DNA from: Chloroflexota bacterium
Lineage (GTDB): Bacteria; Chloroflexota; Limnocylindria; Limnocylindrales; CSP1-4
Length of the DNA: 36,540 bases
Reading direction: 5' to 3'
NCBI GenBank assembly: GCA_016781485.1
Contig: JADDQH010000025.1
Coordinates: 1 to 36,540 of the forward strand
Shown: positions 8,006 to 16,273 of the stretch, piece by piece
Position numbering within the stretch: the stretch's first letter is position 1
Layout: each line of letters begins with the position of its first letter
Notes under the pieces: model-generated
Database searches by the model: none
What the model was told of the DNA's origin: nothing
Seen by the model: the letters and a program-made list of their open reading frames with translations, nothing else
Program-made: the position numbers and the translations under genes

Positions 8006-8647
8006 GTGCCACGGAAGCAGTCGTCGGTCGAGAACAAGGCGAGCCCGAGCGCGCAGGACCACGCTCGGGTCGTCGGAGAGCGGCTGCGCGCCGCGCGCGT
8101 CCGCGCGGGTCTGACGCAGGCCGAAGTCGCCGCGAAGAGCGGACTCTCACTCTCGTTCGTCAGACTGGTCGAGAGCGGCAGGAGCGACATCTCACTGTCG
8201 CGACTGCTCAAGTGGACGGCGCTCTTCGGGCTGCCCGTCGCCGAGCTCGTCAGCGACTCGACGAGCGACGACGTCGTGATCGTCCGGCCCGCCGAGCGCG
8301 TCGAAGTGCCGCTCGAGGATACCGGCGTCCGGTTCCTGCTTCTCTCGCATGGGGACGACCACGAGATCGAGCCTGCCGTGTTCGAGCTCGCGCCAGGAGC
8401 GGCCATGCAGCGTCCGCTCACGCACCGGGGCGAGGAGACTGCGTATGTCCTGCGCGGCCAGGTGCGACTGTGGGTCGGTGCCGACCAGTACACGCTCGGT
8501 GAAGGCGACTGCGCGTACTACAGCAGCCAGCTCCCGCATCGCTTCAGCAACGCCAGCAGCCGCGAGCCCGCGTGTCTCCACGTGACGACTACCCATCCGG
8601 ACCTGAACGCCAGGAGGCGCCGGGCGGCGTCTGACCGGACTCGCTAG
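8006..8647 (+). CDS. XRE-family transcriptional regulator with C-terminal cupin domain
   Basis: 213 residues from a GTG. Residues about 23-80 are a lambda-repressor-like helix-turn-helix (RLRAARVRAGLTQAEVAAKSGLSLSFVRLVESGRSDISLSRL, split here only by its helices). Residues about 95-195 form a cupin_2 barrel (THRGEETAYVLRGQVRLWVG, then LGEGDCAYYSSQLPHRFSN). XRE-cupin proteins such as PuuR sense small metabolites and control nitrogen-compound catabolism. The gene diverges from the liv operon with an inverted repeat between them, so it is the likely regulator of that operon and of itself. Confidence 0.88.
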   Translation: MPRKQSSVENKASPSAQDHARVVGERLRAARVRAGLTQAEVAAKSGLSLSFVRLVESGRSDISLSRLLKWTALFGLPVAELVSDSTSDDVVIVRPAERVEVPLEDTGVRFLLLSHGDDHEIEPAVFELAPGAAMQRPLTHRGEETAYVLRGQVRLWVGADQYTLGEGDCAYYSSQLPHRFSNASSREPACLHVTTTHPDLNARRRRAASDRTR

Positions 8648-9525
8648 CGCGGTGGCTCGAACGGCTCCCGGCCGGTCGGACGCTCCTCGAGCTCGCGCCG
8701 CTCGCGAACGGCTTCAGCCACAGCTCGCTCGGCACGTACCAGGAGTGCCCGCTCCGCTACGCGTTCGAGCGCGTCTACCGGATCCCGGTCGCGGCGGAGA
8801 AGGGCTACTTCGAGTTCGGCACGGCCATCCATGACGCGTTCGAGGCGTACACGCGCGCGCGGAAGGAGGCACGCGCGGCGGGACTGCCGCCACCCGGCTA
8901 CGAGGTGCTGAGGGACGCGCTCGCGGAGGTGTGGCGCCCGACCGCCTACGTCGACTCGATGGCGGCCGAGCACTACCGGACGCGCAGCGAGCCAGCGCTC
9001 CGGCGCTTCTACGAGCGGGAGGTCTCGACGCTCTCGCGGGCGGCCGACTTCGAGGTCGGCTTCACGCTCGAGCTCGACCCGCGCGATGGCGCCGAGCCCG
9101 TCCGCTTCACGGGCTTCATCGACCGCATCGACCGGCTGCCCGACGGGTCGATCGAGATCATCGACTACAAGACGGGACGCCCGAAGACCCAGTATCAGGT
9201 CGACTCGGACGAGCAGCTGACGGCCTACGCGCTCACCGTCCGCGAGGGCGCCGTGAGGGACCCCGACACCGGTGAGCGACTGCCGCGCGCGTCCAGGCTG
9301 ACGCTCTACTTCACCGAGACCGACCAGGCGATCAGCACGACCCGCACCGACGAAGAGCTCGACGCCTACCGCGACAAGGTCCTCGCGCTCGCCGCCCGCA
9401 TCCGCTCGGGCCACTTCGCGGCCACCCCGACCTCCAGCCGTTGCCGCTCATGCGACTATCGCCGCATCTGCCCAAGCAGGTGGGGAGAGGTGAGAACAAA
9501 GGCAAGCACCGGTTGCGGCAGCTGA
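8635..9525 (+). pseudogene. C-terminal Fe-S PD-(D/E)XK nuclease domain of a RecB/AddB-type helicase, 5' part missing
   Basis: The open frame from 8635 encodes a complete RecB-like nuclease domain but has no ATG, GTG or TTG until 8905, which is inside the domain. Before that GTG lie SSLGTYQECPLRYAFERVY and GTAIHDAFE, both conserved parts of the family. After it come GFIDRID, the catalytic IIDYKTG, the QLTAYAL motif, and CRSCDYRRIC. The Cys of YQECP together with the last three Cys matches the four-Cys iron-sulphur staple of AddB/Cas4-type nucleases. The upstream frame stops at 8632-8634 within the XRE gene. It therefore looks like the tail of a UvrD/AddB-like helicase-nuclease whose helicase part was removed when the liv/XRE block arrived. 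A short 206-residue product from 8905 would lack one cluster Cys. Confidence 0.75.
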
Positions 9526-9548
9526 ACCGGCGCTGATTCTCGCAGCGG

Positions 9549-10091
9549 ATGTACGAGCGGTTCACACCCGGAGTCGACCTCGCGCCGATCCTCGTCGGCT
9601 ACGCGATCTACGGGATCGTCCTTGCCCTGCTCACGGGCTATGTCGCGGAGACGAAGAACCGTAGCTCCGGTGGATGGTTCGTTGCCGGCTTCTTTCTCGG
9701 CGTTCTAGCGCTGCTGGCGATCGGACTGTCCTCGCCGGCACTACGCGAAGAGAAGGGCCGTGACGACGAAGACACCGACACGAAGGTGTGCCCGCGCTGT
9801 GCCGAGACTATCAAGCGAGCCGCTCTCGTATGCCGGTATTGCGCGTACGAGTATCCGCAACGTGAGCGAGGTGAAGACTGGGAGTTACGATTCGGAATGT
9901 GGACGGTTGAGTGGAGTGACTACGGCAAGATCAGACGCCGTGCCTCCGTCGATCTCGCGCTGACTCCGCGAGCGCTAATCGTCCGGAGCGACAAGAACAC
10001 GGCACATCAGCTCGAGTTGCACGAGACAGACCTTCGAGCGAAGGGAGACTTCCTCCACGTCAATCGAGGTCGCGCGCAGATGCTGTCTTGA
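9549..10091 (+). CDS. Membrane-anchored zinc-ribbon protein of unknown function
   Basis: 180 residues. Two hydrophobic segments (about 11-31 and 42-61) form a membrane hairpin. They are followed by a zinc ribbon, CPRC (Cys81, Cys84) and CRYC (Cys95, Cys98), in the form CPRCAETIKxAALVCRYC found in many small bacterial membrane proteins. The last 80 residues resemble a small beta-rich domain with a clear repeat of charged and hydrophobic residues, which I do not recognise. It is not obviously cotranscribed with either neighbour. No function can be given. Confidence 0.7.
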   Translation: MYERFTPGVDLAPILVGYAIYGIVLALLTGYVAETKNRSSGGWFVAGFFLGVLALLAIGLSSPALREEKGRDDEDTDTKVCPRCAETIKRAALVCRYCAYEYPQRERGEDWELRFGMWTVEWSDYGKIRRRASVDLALTPRALIVRSDKNTAHQLELHETDLRAKGDFLHVNRGRAQMLS

Positions 10092-10409
10092 GGTCACCGA
10101 CCGACATGACGGCCGAGCAGCTGGTTCGCGCTGCATCAGCCTCGCAGGCTCGCGGGTCCTCGAGACAGCCTCAGGGGTAGCGGATTACAAAGTGCAGGAA
10201 CGCCCTTCGAGCGTCGGCAGGACCACGCTGACGCCGCGAAACCGAAGAGCTGACGGGGCTCGAACGAGGAGCGGGTCCGGAACGCGTCCACTGCGCGAAC
10301 GGTCCTGAAAGCCACTGCGCAATCACAGAAGAAAAGATGCTCGCCAGGAGGACGACTAGATGGAGCGGCCTCGGGTCCACGCTTATGAGCCGGTAGGGGT
10401 CTCGACGAC
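10092..10409. other. 318-base stretch without a recognisable gene
   Basis: This space separates the zinc-ribbon gene from the NucS-like nuclease gene. Only very short frames occur, for example a 24-codon one starting at 10106 with no good ribosome-binding site. I see no tRNA cloverleaf, no strong hairpin with a T-run and no long repeat. It presumably holds the promoter of the downstream nuclease gene. Confidence 0.5.
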
Positions 10410-11477
10410 ATGACGGCGATCTGGCACAACGACGGTTCGAGCTGGCGCGTCTTGAGCCCTGTGGGCTTTCCGGACGAGGCAGCCCTCCACGCGCTCGTAG
10501 CCGATGCACCCCAGCTTCTGCCACTGTCCGGCAGTCCCCGCCTCGTCGTCCTTGGTCGGGAGGTACGTCTGGGGACCGGGTGGGCGGACCTGCTCGCCGT
10601 TGAGCCGACGGGTCGCCTCGCGGTGATCGAGGTAAAGCTCGCCAAGAACGCCGAGGCCCGCCGAGCGGTGATCGCACAAGTACTTACCTACGCGGCGTAC
10701 CTTCGCGGGACGGACCCCGACGTCTTCGAACGGGACGTGGTGGGGTTACACCTCGCAAAGCATGGCCACCAGACGGTGCTCGATGCCGTCGTCTCGTCGG
10801 ACCAGGAAGGTTCGATTGATGCTGGCATGTTCCGGGAAGGGCTCGCGGATAGCCTGAAGGCCGGGCGGTTTCGGCTTGTGCTCGTGCTCGATGAAGCGCC
10901 ATCCGAGCTCGTCCGCCTCGTCGGCTACCTCGAATCGGTGGCGAGGGAGCTTGTCATCGACCTAGTTACGGTCGCCGCCTATCAAGTCGCCGGCAACCGT
11001 CTCCTGGTGCCGCAACGCGTGGACCCGGAACGTCAGCCGACGATCGACGCTGCTCCCTCGCCTACCTCCTCAAAGGCGAAGGGCGAACTCGTAGAGGGGG
11101 CCGACCAATTCCTCGAGGCGATCCAGTCGATGCCGGAGGACCGTCGGCCGAGCGCGCTTCGCCTCCACCAATGGGCTACCGAACTCGAGCGCCAAGGCCT
11201 GGCGAAGCTGGTGACGTTCCGCGGCGCCGGGGGCCGGTGCACGTTGCTTCCATACGTGAAGGGGGAGCAGGTCGGGTTGGTCACCATTTGGAGCGATGGC
11301 GGGCTGTCGCTGTGGCGATCGGTCTTCGAGCGACGAGCGCCAGCGTTGATCCCGGAGGTGGAAGCGGCGATCGCGCCCGTCGGGCTGAAGCAGGGTAGCT
11401 GGGTCACAGAAGTCACCGACGAGCTGCTCCAGCTTCTCCGGTCGGCCTATGACACGCAGCGGCCGGGACAGCGGTGA
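10410..11477 (+). CDS. NucS/DUF91-like PD-(D/E)XK endonuclease with unknown C-terminal part
   Basis: 355 residues. Residues 45-100 hold a restriction-endonuclease-like core: Asp60 in GTGWADLLAV, Glu74 and Lys76 in AVIEVKL, and Gln90 in AQVLTYAAYL. This matches the GxxDLLA...VVExK...Q...Y pattern of NucS/DUF91 nucleases, which cut mismatched or branched DNA. Residues about 230-350 form a second alpha/beta region that I cannot name; it may provide DNA specificity. The gene stands alone on the plus strand at the left edge of the restriction cluster and converges with the type IV restriction operon. A defence role is inferred from position. Confidence 0.7.
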   Translation: MTAIWHNDGSSWRVLSPVGFPDEAALHALVADAPQLLPLSGSPRLVVLGREVRLGTGWADLLAVEPTGRLAVIEVKLAKNAEARRAVIAQVLTYAAYLRGTDPDVFERDVVGLHLAKHGHQTVLDAVVSSDQEGSIDAGMFREGLADSLKAGRFRLVLVLDEAPSELVRLVGYLESVARELVIDLVTVAAYQVAGNRLLVPQRVDPERQPTIDAAPSPTSSKAKGELVEGADQFLEAIQSMPEDRRPSALRLHQWATELERQGLAKLVTFRGAGGRCTLLPYVKGEQVGLVTIWSDGGLSLWRSVFERRAPALIPEVEAAIAPVGLKQGSWVTEVTDELLQLLRSAYDTQRPGQR

Positions 11478-11503
11478 TCGCTGACCTGGGCGACGACGGT
11501 ATC

Positions 11504-11529
11504 GAAAGGGCGTGACCCTAAGGGCTTTC
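11504..11529. terminator. Possible bidirectional terminator between convergent genes
   Basis: GAAAG (11504-11508) and CTTTC (11525-11529) enclose a short GC-rich stretch in the 97 bases between the NucS-like gene and the last gene of the mcr operon. The stem is short and imperfect, so this is a weak call based mainly on position between convergent ends. Confidence 0.25.
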
Positions 11530-11574
11530 TCTTGACCCAAAGCAGCGTGCGTCCGAGTGGCAGCCGCCGTCGCG

Positions 11575-12078
11575 TCAGGTCGCCGCTCCCCGTACCTGCT
11601 CGGTCACATCGATGACGTCTGGTCGACCCCAAACGGTGTCGCGGAGAATGAAGCGCCATCCATTGACGTGTGCGGTCCACGTCGAAAGCTCCCGGACGGC
11701 GGTCACCGGTATAAGCGCCGCTCGCTGCACGGTGAAGTCGAAGTTGTAGAGGATGCCGATCAGGTAGTCGAACGGTTCGACATCCGGCGCGCCGAACCCG
11801 CGGATGGCGCTAAGTTGGCGTGACCGGTTCGCCGGCGTCAGCCGGCGCCCCTTCACTTGGTAGCGCGTCCCGTCCGGCCCGACAGCGTCATAGCCGGCGA
11901 CAGACGGCGGCGAAAGTCGGAGATCCAGCGCCCGCGCGGCTAGCCACTCCGAGTAATCGGCGACCGGGTTGTTCGTGCTCCGAATGACGCCTCGCTCCCT
12001 AAGCTCGCCGAGGACGGTGGCGTATAGCAGCAGCAGGTCAGGGACCGAATAGCTCCGAAGCGGAAAGCGGTCATCCAC
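11575..12078 (-). CDS. Small PD-(D/E)XK-like protein, third gene of the mcrBC operon
   Basis: 167 residues. Glu44, Asp64 (in GYDAVGPDG) and TRYQVKGRR (Gln74-Lys76) have the order and spacing of an E...D...(E/Q)xK restriction-endonuclease-like active site. The protein resembles small DUF6998-type proteins, but I cannot confirm that here. It begins only 6 bases after the mcrC stop, so it is almost certainly cotranscribed with mcrB and mcrC. McrC already brings a nuclease, so this may be a second nuclease, an inactive partner or a specificity factor. The C-terminal part (about 90-167) holds no motif I know. Confidence 0.7.
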   Translation of the reverse strand: MDDRFPLRSYSVPDLLLLYATVLGELRERGVIRSTNNPVADYSEWLAARALDLRLSPPSVAGYDAVGPDGTRYQVKGRRLTPANRSRQLSAIRGFGAPDVEPFDYLIGILYNFDFTVQRAALIPVTAVRELSTWTAHVNGWRFILRDTVWGRPDVIDVTEQVRGAAT

Positions 12079-12084
12079 AGCAAC

Positions 12085-13449
12085 TCACGCGTGACGAGTC
12101 TCGGAGTTGCTCTCGCTCCCATCCTTACGGAGGCTCGTCAGGACTGCCGCGCGGAGCGGCACCAGCGAGTCGAGCTGACGAACGCGAGACTCGCGAATCG
12201 CCGCGAGCGCCTGAGGAACGTCGACTGGCAGAGCTCGGATGGCGACGGACTGGATTGCCATGTCGTCCTGCACCCTCAGCCTCGTCCCGGGCGACGTACT
12301 CGAACCCGGGTAGAGGATGAAAGCGGACGAAGGCGACTCCGAGGAGCGCCGCGAGTATGCGTAGGCATAGAAGAACGTCTGGTAGACGTCGCCCGGCTGG
12401 AGCTTTTGCTCGTCGTACAGCTTGTACTTCGCGTCGACCGGGATTCGACGTCGGACGCCGTCCGTGTGCCATTCAAGGAGCACATCCGGGATCGCCGCAG
12501 CGTAGGGCCGTCCCGTCGCGTCGTCCCGGACTAGCGTCCGATCGCGTGGTTGCGCGCGCACGGCGACGCTGGTCCCGGCGAACGCATCCCGGAGGAGTTG
12601 GGTCACGAAGTCCTCGAACAGTCGGTTCATGTCGATCAGGAACGCGAACGAGCGGTCGGGCGCGGCGGCGAACGGATCGCGGATCGCGAGGCGGCGGAGC
12701 AGTAGCAGCGCGAGTCGGTGAGCGATGCGGTAGTGCTCGTTTCTGCGGTGGTACCAGAGGTCCCGCTCGGCAGTCTCGACATCCAGCCCTCCCGGGTCGC
12801 ACGCCTCAGACAGGATCTGGTGGAGACGCGAGGCACGGGCCCGGACGGCTTCGTGACGCGACACCTGCCGCACGGTGCCCAAGGCATAGGCAAGAACCTT
12901 GTTCTCGAGTATGTCCGTCTCGAGCTCGTCGAACAGACACTCGAGCTGATCGAGCCGACCGAATCGACGCAGCATCTGATCGGCCATGCGAAGCCGACCT
13001 CGAAGCATCGGCAGCATCTCTTCGTGTGTGACGTAGTCCTGGAGGAGGCCATCCCGGACGATGCGGTCGCACTCCTCGGTGAGGAGCCACGCGATCAGGT
13101 CGAGGAGGCTCGCACCCTCAAGCGCTAGCCGGCGCGCGACCGGCAGGCGGGAGAGCGCGTTCAGCCCGCTCGCGTAGTCCAGCATCTCGAGGACGCCGAG
13201 ATCGCCGCCGACGTGCTTTGGCACGACGCGGACTTCGAACGACTCGAATCGGACGACACCGATCCACGAAGTCGCACTCAGCCGGATCCCGTCGCGCAGC
13301 TCCTCGACGGTCAGCTGCCCCTCTCCTTGGCTCAGCCGCTCGCCGAGCCGCCGGTCTGCGTCCGAGAGGTCACCGACCGAGATCCGGTCCCGCCGCTCCC
13401 ACTCGCGGAGTTCGATGACAGGAACCTGGGGTCCGGTTGCCCCAGTCAC
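12085..13449 (-). CDS. mcrC: McrC-like nuclease subunit of a type IV restriction system
   Basis: 454 residues. The N-terminal beta-rich region (WIGVVRFESFEVRVVPKH) and the middle part (LLQDYVTHEEMLPMLRGRL, CLFDELETDILENKVLAYAL) are characteristic of McrC. The C-terminal PD-(D/E)XK core is intact: IPDVLLEW with Asp322, and IPVDAKYKLY with Asp339 and Lys341. Its start overlaps the mcrB stop by 4 bases. By analogy with E. coli McrBC it would bind the McrB ring, stimulate GTP hydrolysis and cut DNA carrying modified bases. Confidence 0.88.
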   Translation of the reverse strand: MTGATGPQVPVIELREWERRDRISVGDLSDADRRLGERLSQGEGQLTVEELRDGIRLSATSWIGVVRFESFEVRVVPKHVGGDLGVLEMLDYASGLNALSRLPVARRLALEGASLLDLIAWLLTEECDRIVRDGLLQDYVTHEEMLPMLRGRLRMADQMLRRFGRLDQLECLFDELETDILENKVLAYALGTVRQVSRHEAVRARASRLHQILSEACDPGGLDVETAERDLWYHRRNEHYRIAHRLALLLLRRLAIRDPFAAAPDRSFAFLIDMNRLFEDFVTQLLRDAFAGTSVAVRAQPRDRTLVRDDATGRPYAAAIPDVLLEWHTDGVRRRIPVDAKYKLYDEQKLQPGDVYQTFFYAYAYSRRSSESPSSAFILYPGSSTSPGTRLRVQDDMAIQSVAIRALPVDVPQALAAIRESRVRQLDSLVPLRAAVLTSLRKDGSESNSETRHA

Positions 13450-16043
13450 GCCGGCAGCTCGGTTCCTGCTCCCCGGGGTCCTTCCCGTTGGTACTCGTCG
13501 ACTAGCGCAGCGACCAACGCGTCTGCGTCATCCAGGATCTCCCGACGCAGCGACTGGGCGTCGACATCGACTAGTTGCGAGCCGAGATACTCCCCGAGTT
13601 CTCGGTAGTCCTCATAGGAGTACTCCTGGAGCAGCGGCAGGATCTCGTGCCTGAACCGATCGGCGAAGGCCGTCGAGCTCGCGACTGGCTGGCCGTCGTC
13701 AAGCAGGAAAGAGTGGCCGATCTGCTTTTCGCGCCCCTCCCGTCGCACGATGCGCCGGTTCAGTTCCTCCAGGAAGAGCGCCACGTCGAGGCCGTTCACG
13801 CGACCGCCTTCGAGAGGCTTCCGCTCGGGCATCAGCTCGATGAAGGCGAACCGTCGGCGCAGAGCAGCATCGAGAAGTTTGATCGATCTGTCCGCTGTGT
13901 TCATCGTGCCGATGACGTAAACGTTCGCGGGTACCGAAAAGGTTTCGCGGCTCGACGGAAGCACGACGGTGAGGCCCCGCTTGTCTCGCTCAAGGAGCGT
14001 GATCAGCTCTCCGAAGATCTTCGGGATGTTGCCGCGATTGATCTCGTCGATGAGAAGGAGGTACGGACGATCGGGATCGGCCTGAGCGGCGCGGCATACG
14101 CGCTTGAAGACCCCGTCCGAAAGCTGTAGGTCGAGCGTCCCCGTCGACGTCGAGACCGGCTTGTACCCCTCCACGAAGTCCTCGTAGCTGTACGACGGGT
14201 GGAAGGTGACGCGGGTCAGTTGTCCGATGCCGCCGGCATCACTCGCGTCGACGTCGGGTAGCGAGGGGTCGCGCTCAGCCAACGCCGACAAGAGCGTCTG
14301 CGCCTCGTGCGGTGTCAGGGCGAACAGCGTCCCCTGGTTCCGGAATCGGATCGGCTCACTGTTCGCGAGGACCGGATCCGCGCGCAGCTCGTCGTATGTC
14401 ATCCCGTAGTTCACGCGAGCGACCGGCTCCAGGCTGATCTGCTGGCCCTCTGGCGTCAGGTGTAAGCCGTCCCGAACACGCGCGAGGGCCATGATCCGCT
14501 TGTCCGGGTTCGCCGTGTATCCAACGACCAGATCGCCGGGCTGCGCGAGTGCGTAGTTGCGCTGAAGGCGGCCGTAGCGGTAATCGACGGACCCGTCCTT
14601 GAAGAGTTGGTCCCACTGCCATTGCGCGGGGTTCGCCACCATCCACCAGACCCGGCGCTCAGCTTGGGCCGTGGAAAGCAGGCGCTCGACTGCTGAGAAC
14701 CGGGCACCATCGGCAAGCAGAAGCTCGGCGTCTCCTGCCCCCTGATCACGGCGGAGCCACCAGACGCTGAAGCGCCGCGCCGTGTACGTCTTTCCGGTCC
14801 GCGGTGGCCCGTAGACGATGACCTGTCCCTTCCGGCGGAGGGCCGACTCGATCTCGACGAGGATCGGGTCCATCGGTAGCGGCGTAACCGTTTGCTGGAC
14901 GTTTACGGGGGACTGGACAGACGAGTCGGCACCGGACGGGCTTTCCTGGCCGATCTGTATCCATAGCCAGTCGGTAGCACTGAGGTCGTCTACGGTCTTG
15001 AACGCCCACTTCCTGATGGCGTGGATCTTCCGTTCCCGCGTGTCATACCAGTCCACCTTGACCGTGTGCTTGTACGTGCGCCGGTCGGGCCGCCATATAT
15101 ACCCGGGTTCGACGACCTTCCCGATTCCCACCACGGCCTTCGTTCCACGGTTGGCAACGATCGTGTCCCCTGGCTCCAGCTCGAGGAGTGTCCAGATCTC
15201 GCCGACCTTCTCGGTCGTCTTTCCAGGCGTCGTCGGATAGAACTCAGCGAACCGCTGCCGGAGTTCATCTTTCGACGCGTAGTCGCGGAGGTCGCCGAGC
15301 TCATCCCATCCCACGCAGATGTAGCCGCCAGCTCGACATTCCTCCCAGAACTCGGCATCTGGTCCCGGGGCGATCTTCACCACGCGCCCGACACCTAGCG
15401 TCCCGGCGGCAAAACCGAGCAACCGGCTGATCTCGCGGGGGCTCCAACCGTCGAACTGCCGGTGCTCCCGCGCCAGCTCGAGAAGGCGCCGGGCTCCAGG
15501 GACGCCTCTCGAGAGTTGTCCATCCCCACCGAGCAGCCGGTGCCAGTGCTCCTGCCACAGACGCCCGTAGACCGGAAGGAGCTTGTCTGGGTAGTAGACG
15601 TGGACGGCCTTCGTGGCGACGCTCGGACCGTACGTGAGTGGCTCGATGTCGCCGATCGCGTCGAACTCGTTGCGCTCCGCGAGCTCGAACGCCCGGACGA
15701 ATCCAGCGCGAATCGTTTCCCACGCCTCTCGCTCGTCGCGGAAGCGTGGGTCGTAGTACCACCATCCTGGCTGGTTCGCCCGCTTAAAGATCATATGCTT
15801 CCGGGCGCTTCCTCCCCCGATTCCTCCAAGGTTCGGCGTCCGGAACTCGACCCATCGGCAGAACGTGTCCTCGTTACCCGGGAACCCGCACGCGTACCGC
15901 TCCAGCGGCATGTTTGGCCAATCTTCGAGCGGAAACCGCTCGACCAGCGCCAGGCGTTGGCGTTCCGCCTCCTCGACGAACGGACGGTCGGCCTCGCGGT
16001 CCCACTTCTCAAGCGCTTCTCTTACGTCCACCCGATCCCCCAT
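13446..16043 (-). CDS. mcrB: McrB-like AAA+ NTPase with two PUA/EVE-like domains
   Basis: 865 residues, long for the family. Residues 1-200 are an alpha-helical region with WWYYDPRF and TKAVHVYYPDKLLPVY, often seen at the front of large McrB-like proteins. Residues about 219-366 look like a PUA-like reader: GGYICVGWDELGDL, then ELEPGDTIVANRGTKAVVGIGKV. Walker A is GPPRTGKT (412-419). Residues about 463-592 are a second, EVE-type domain (RRVWWMVANP, QPGDLVVGYTANPDKRIMALARV) placed between Walker A and Walker B. Then come FHPSYSYEDFVEGYKP, Walker B LLLIDE (662-667), and GTMNTADRSIKLLDAALRRRF, the McrB sensor signature. The EVE and PUA-like domains should recognise modified cytosine or another modified base; substrate specificity is unknown. 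Confidence 0.88.
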   Translation of the reverse strand: MGDRVDVREALEKWDREADRPFVEEAERQRLALVERFPLEDWPNMPLERYACGFPGNEDTFCRWVEFRTPNLGGIGGGSARKHMIFKRANQPGWWYYDPRFRDEREAWETIRAGFVRAFELAERNEFDAIGDIEPLTYGPSVATKAVHVYYPDKLLPVYGRLWQEHWHRLLGGDGQLSRGVPGARRLLELAREHRQFDGWSPREISRLLGFAAGTLGVGRVVKIAPGPDAEFWEECRAGGYICVGWDELGDLRDYASKDELRQRFAEFYPTTPGKTTEKVGEIWTLLELEPGDTIVANRGTKAVVGIGKVVEPGYIWRPDRRTYKHTVKVDWYDTRERKIHAIRKWAFKTVDDLSATDWLWIQIGQESPSGADSSVQSPVNVQQTVTPLPMDPILVEIESALRRKGQVIVYGPPRTGKTYTARRFSVWWLRRDQGAGDAELLLADGARFSAVERLLSTAQAERRVWWMVANPAQWQWDQLFKDGSVDYRYGRLQRNYALAQPGDLVVGYTANPDKRIMALARVRDGLHLTPEGQQISLEPVARVNYGMTYDELRADPVLANSEPIRFRNQGTLFALTPHEAQTLLSALAERDPSLPDVDASDAGGIGQLTRVTFHPSYSYEDFVEGYKPVSTSTGTLDLQLSDGVFKRVCRAAQADPDRPYLLLIDEINRGNIPKIFGELITLLERDKRGLTVVLPSSRETFSVPANVYVIGTMNTADRSIKLLDAALRRRFAFIELMPERKPLEGGRVNGLDVALFLEELNRRIVRREGREKQIGHSFLLDDGQPVASSTAFADRFRHEILPLLQEYSYEDYRELGEYLGSQLVDVDAQSLRREILDDADALVAALVDEYQREGPRGAGTELPA

Positions 16044-16048
16044 CGCGT

Positions 16049-16062
16049 GCGGAAAGTTCCGC
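16049..16062. promoter_or_regulatory. Palindrome just upstream of mcrB start
   Basis: GCGGAA-AG-TTCCGC lies 5 bases upstream of the mcrB ATG and covers the place of its ribosome-binding site. A TAAACT hexamer on the minus strand (16070-16065) could be a -10 element next to it. The 230 bases between mcrB and hsdM must hold both divergent promoters. Use as an operator or a translational switch is inferred. Confidence 0.4.
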
Positions 16063-16273
16063 CGAGTTTAGAGCGTGAGCTCGAGACCACCCCGGTGGCG
16101 TCGCCGTTTTCCGCGCCCTGCTCGCGGAGGATGCCGACGCCACTCGACCCGTCCCGGCCCGCGCAGCTCCCGGTTCAGCGACGGCCTCAACGATTTGGGC
16201 CATGGCGTGCATCGTTCCCCCTTGCCCCTGTTTCGGGCACAATCAGGCGGTGGCGAGCGGCGCGGTTCGCGGA

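Noticed and set aside
6642-8114. Plus-strand open frame of 490 codons opposite the binding-protein gene
   Set aside because: Mirror of a clear lipoprotein gene with signal peptide and ribosome-binding site; the composition is that of a shadow frame.
10092-10409. A tRNA or attachment site at the left edge of the island
   Set aside because: A GCGGATTACAAA word looked tRNA-like, but no cloverleaf, T-loop or direct repeat at the other island edge could be found.
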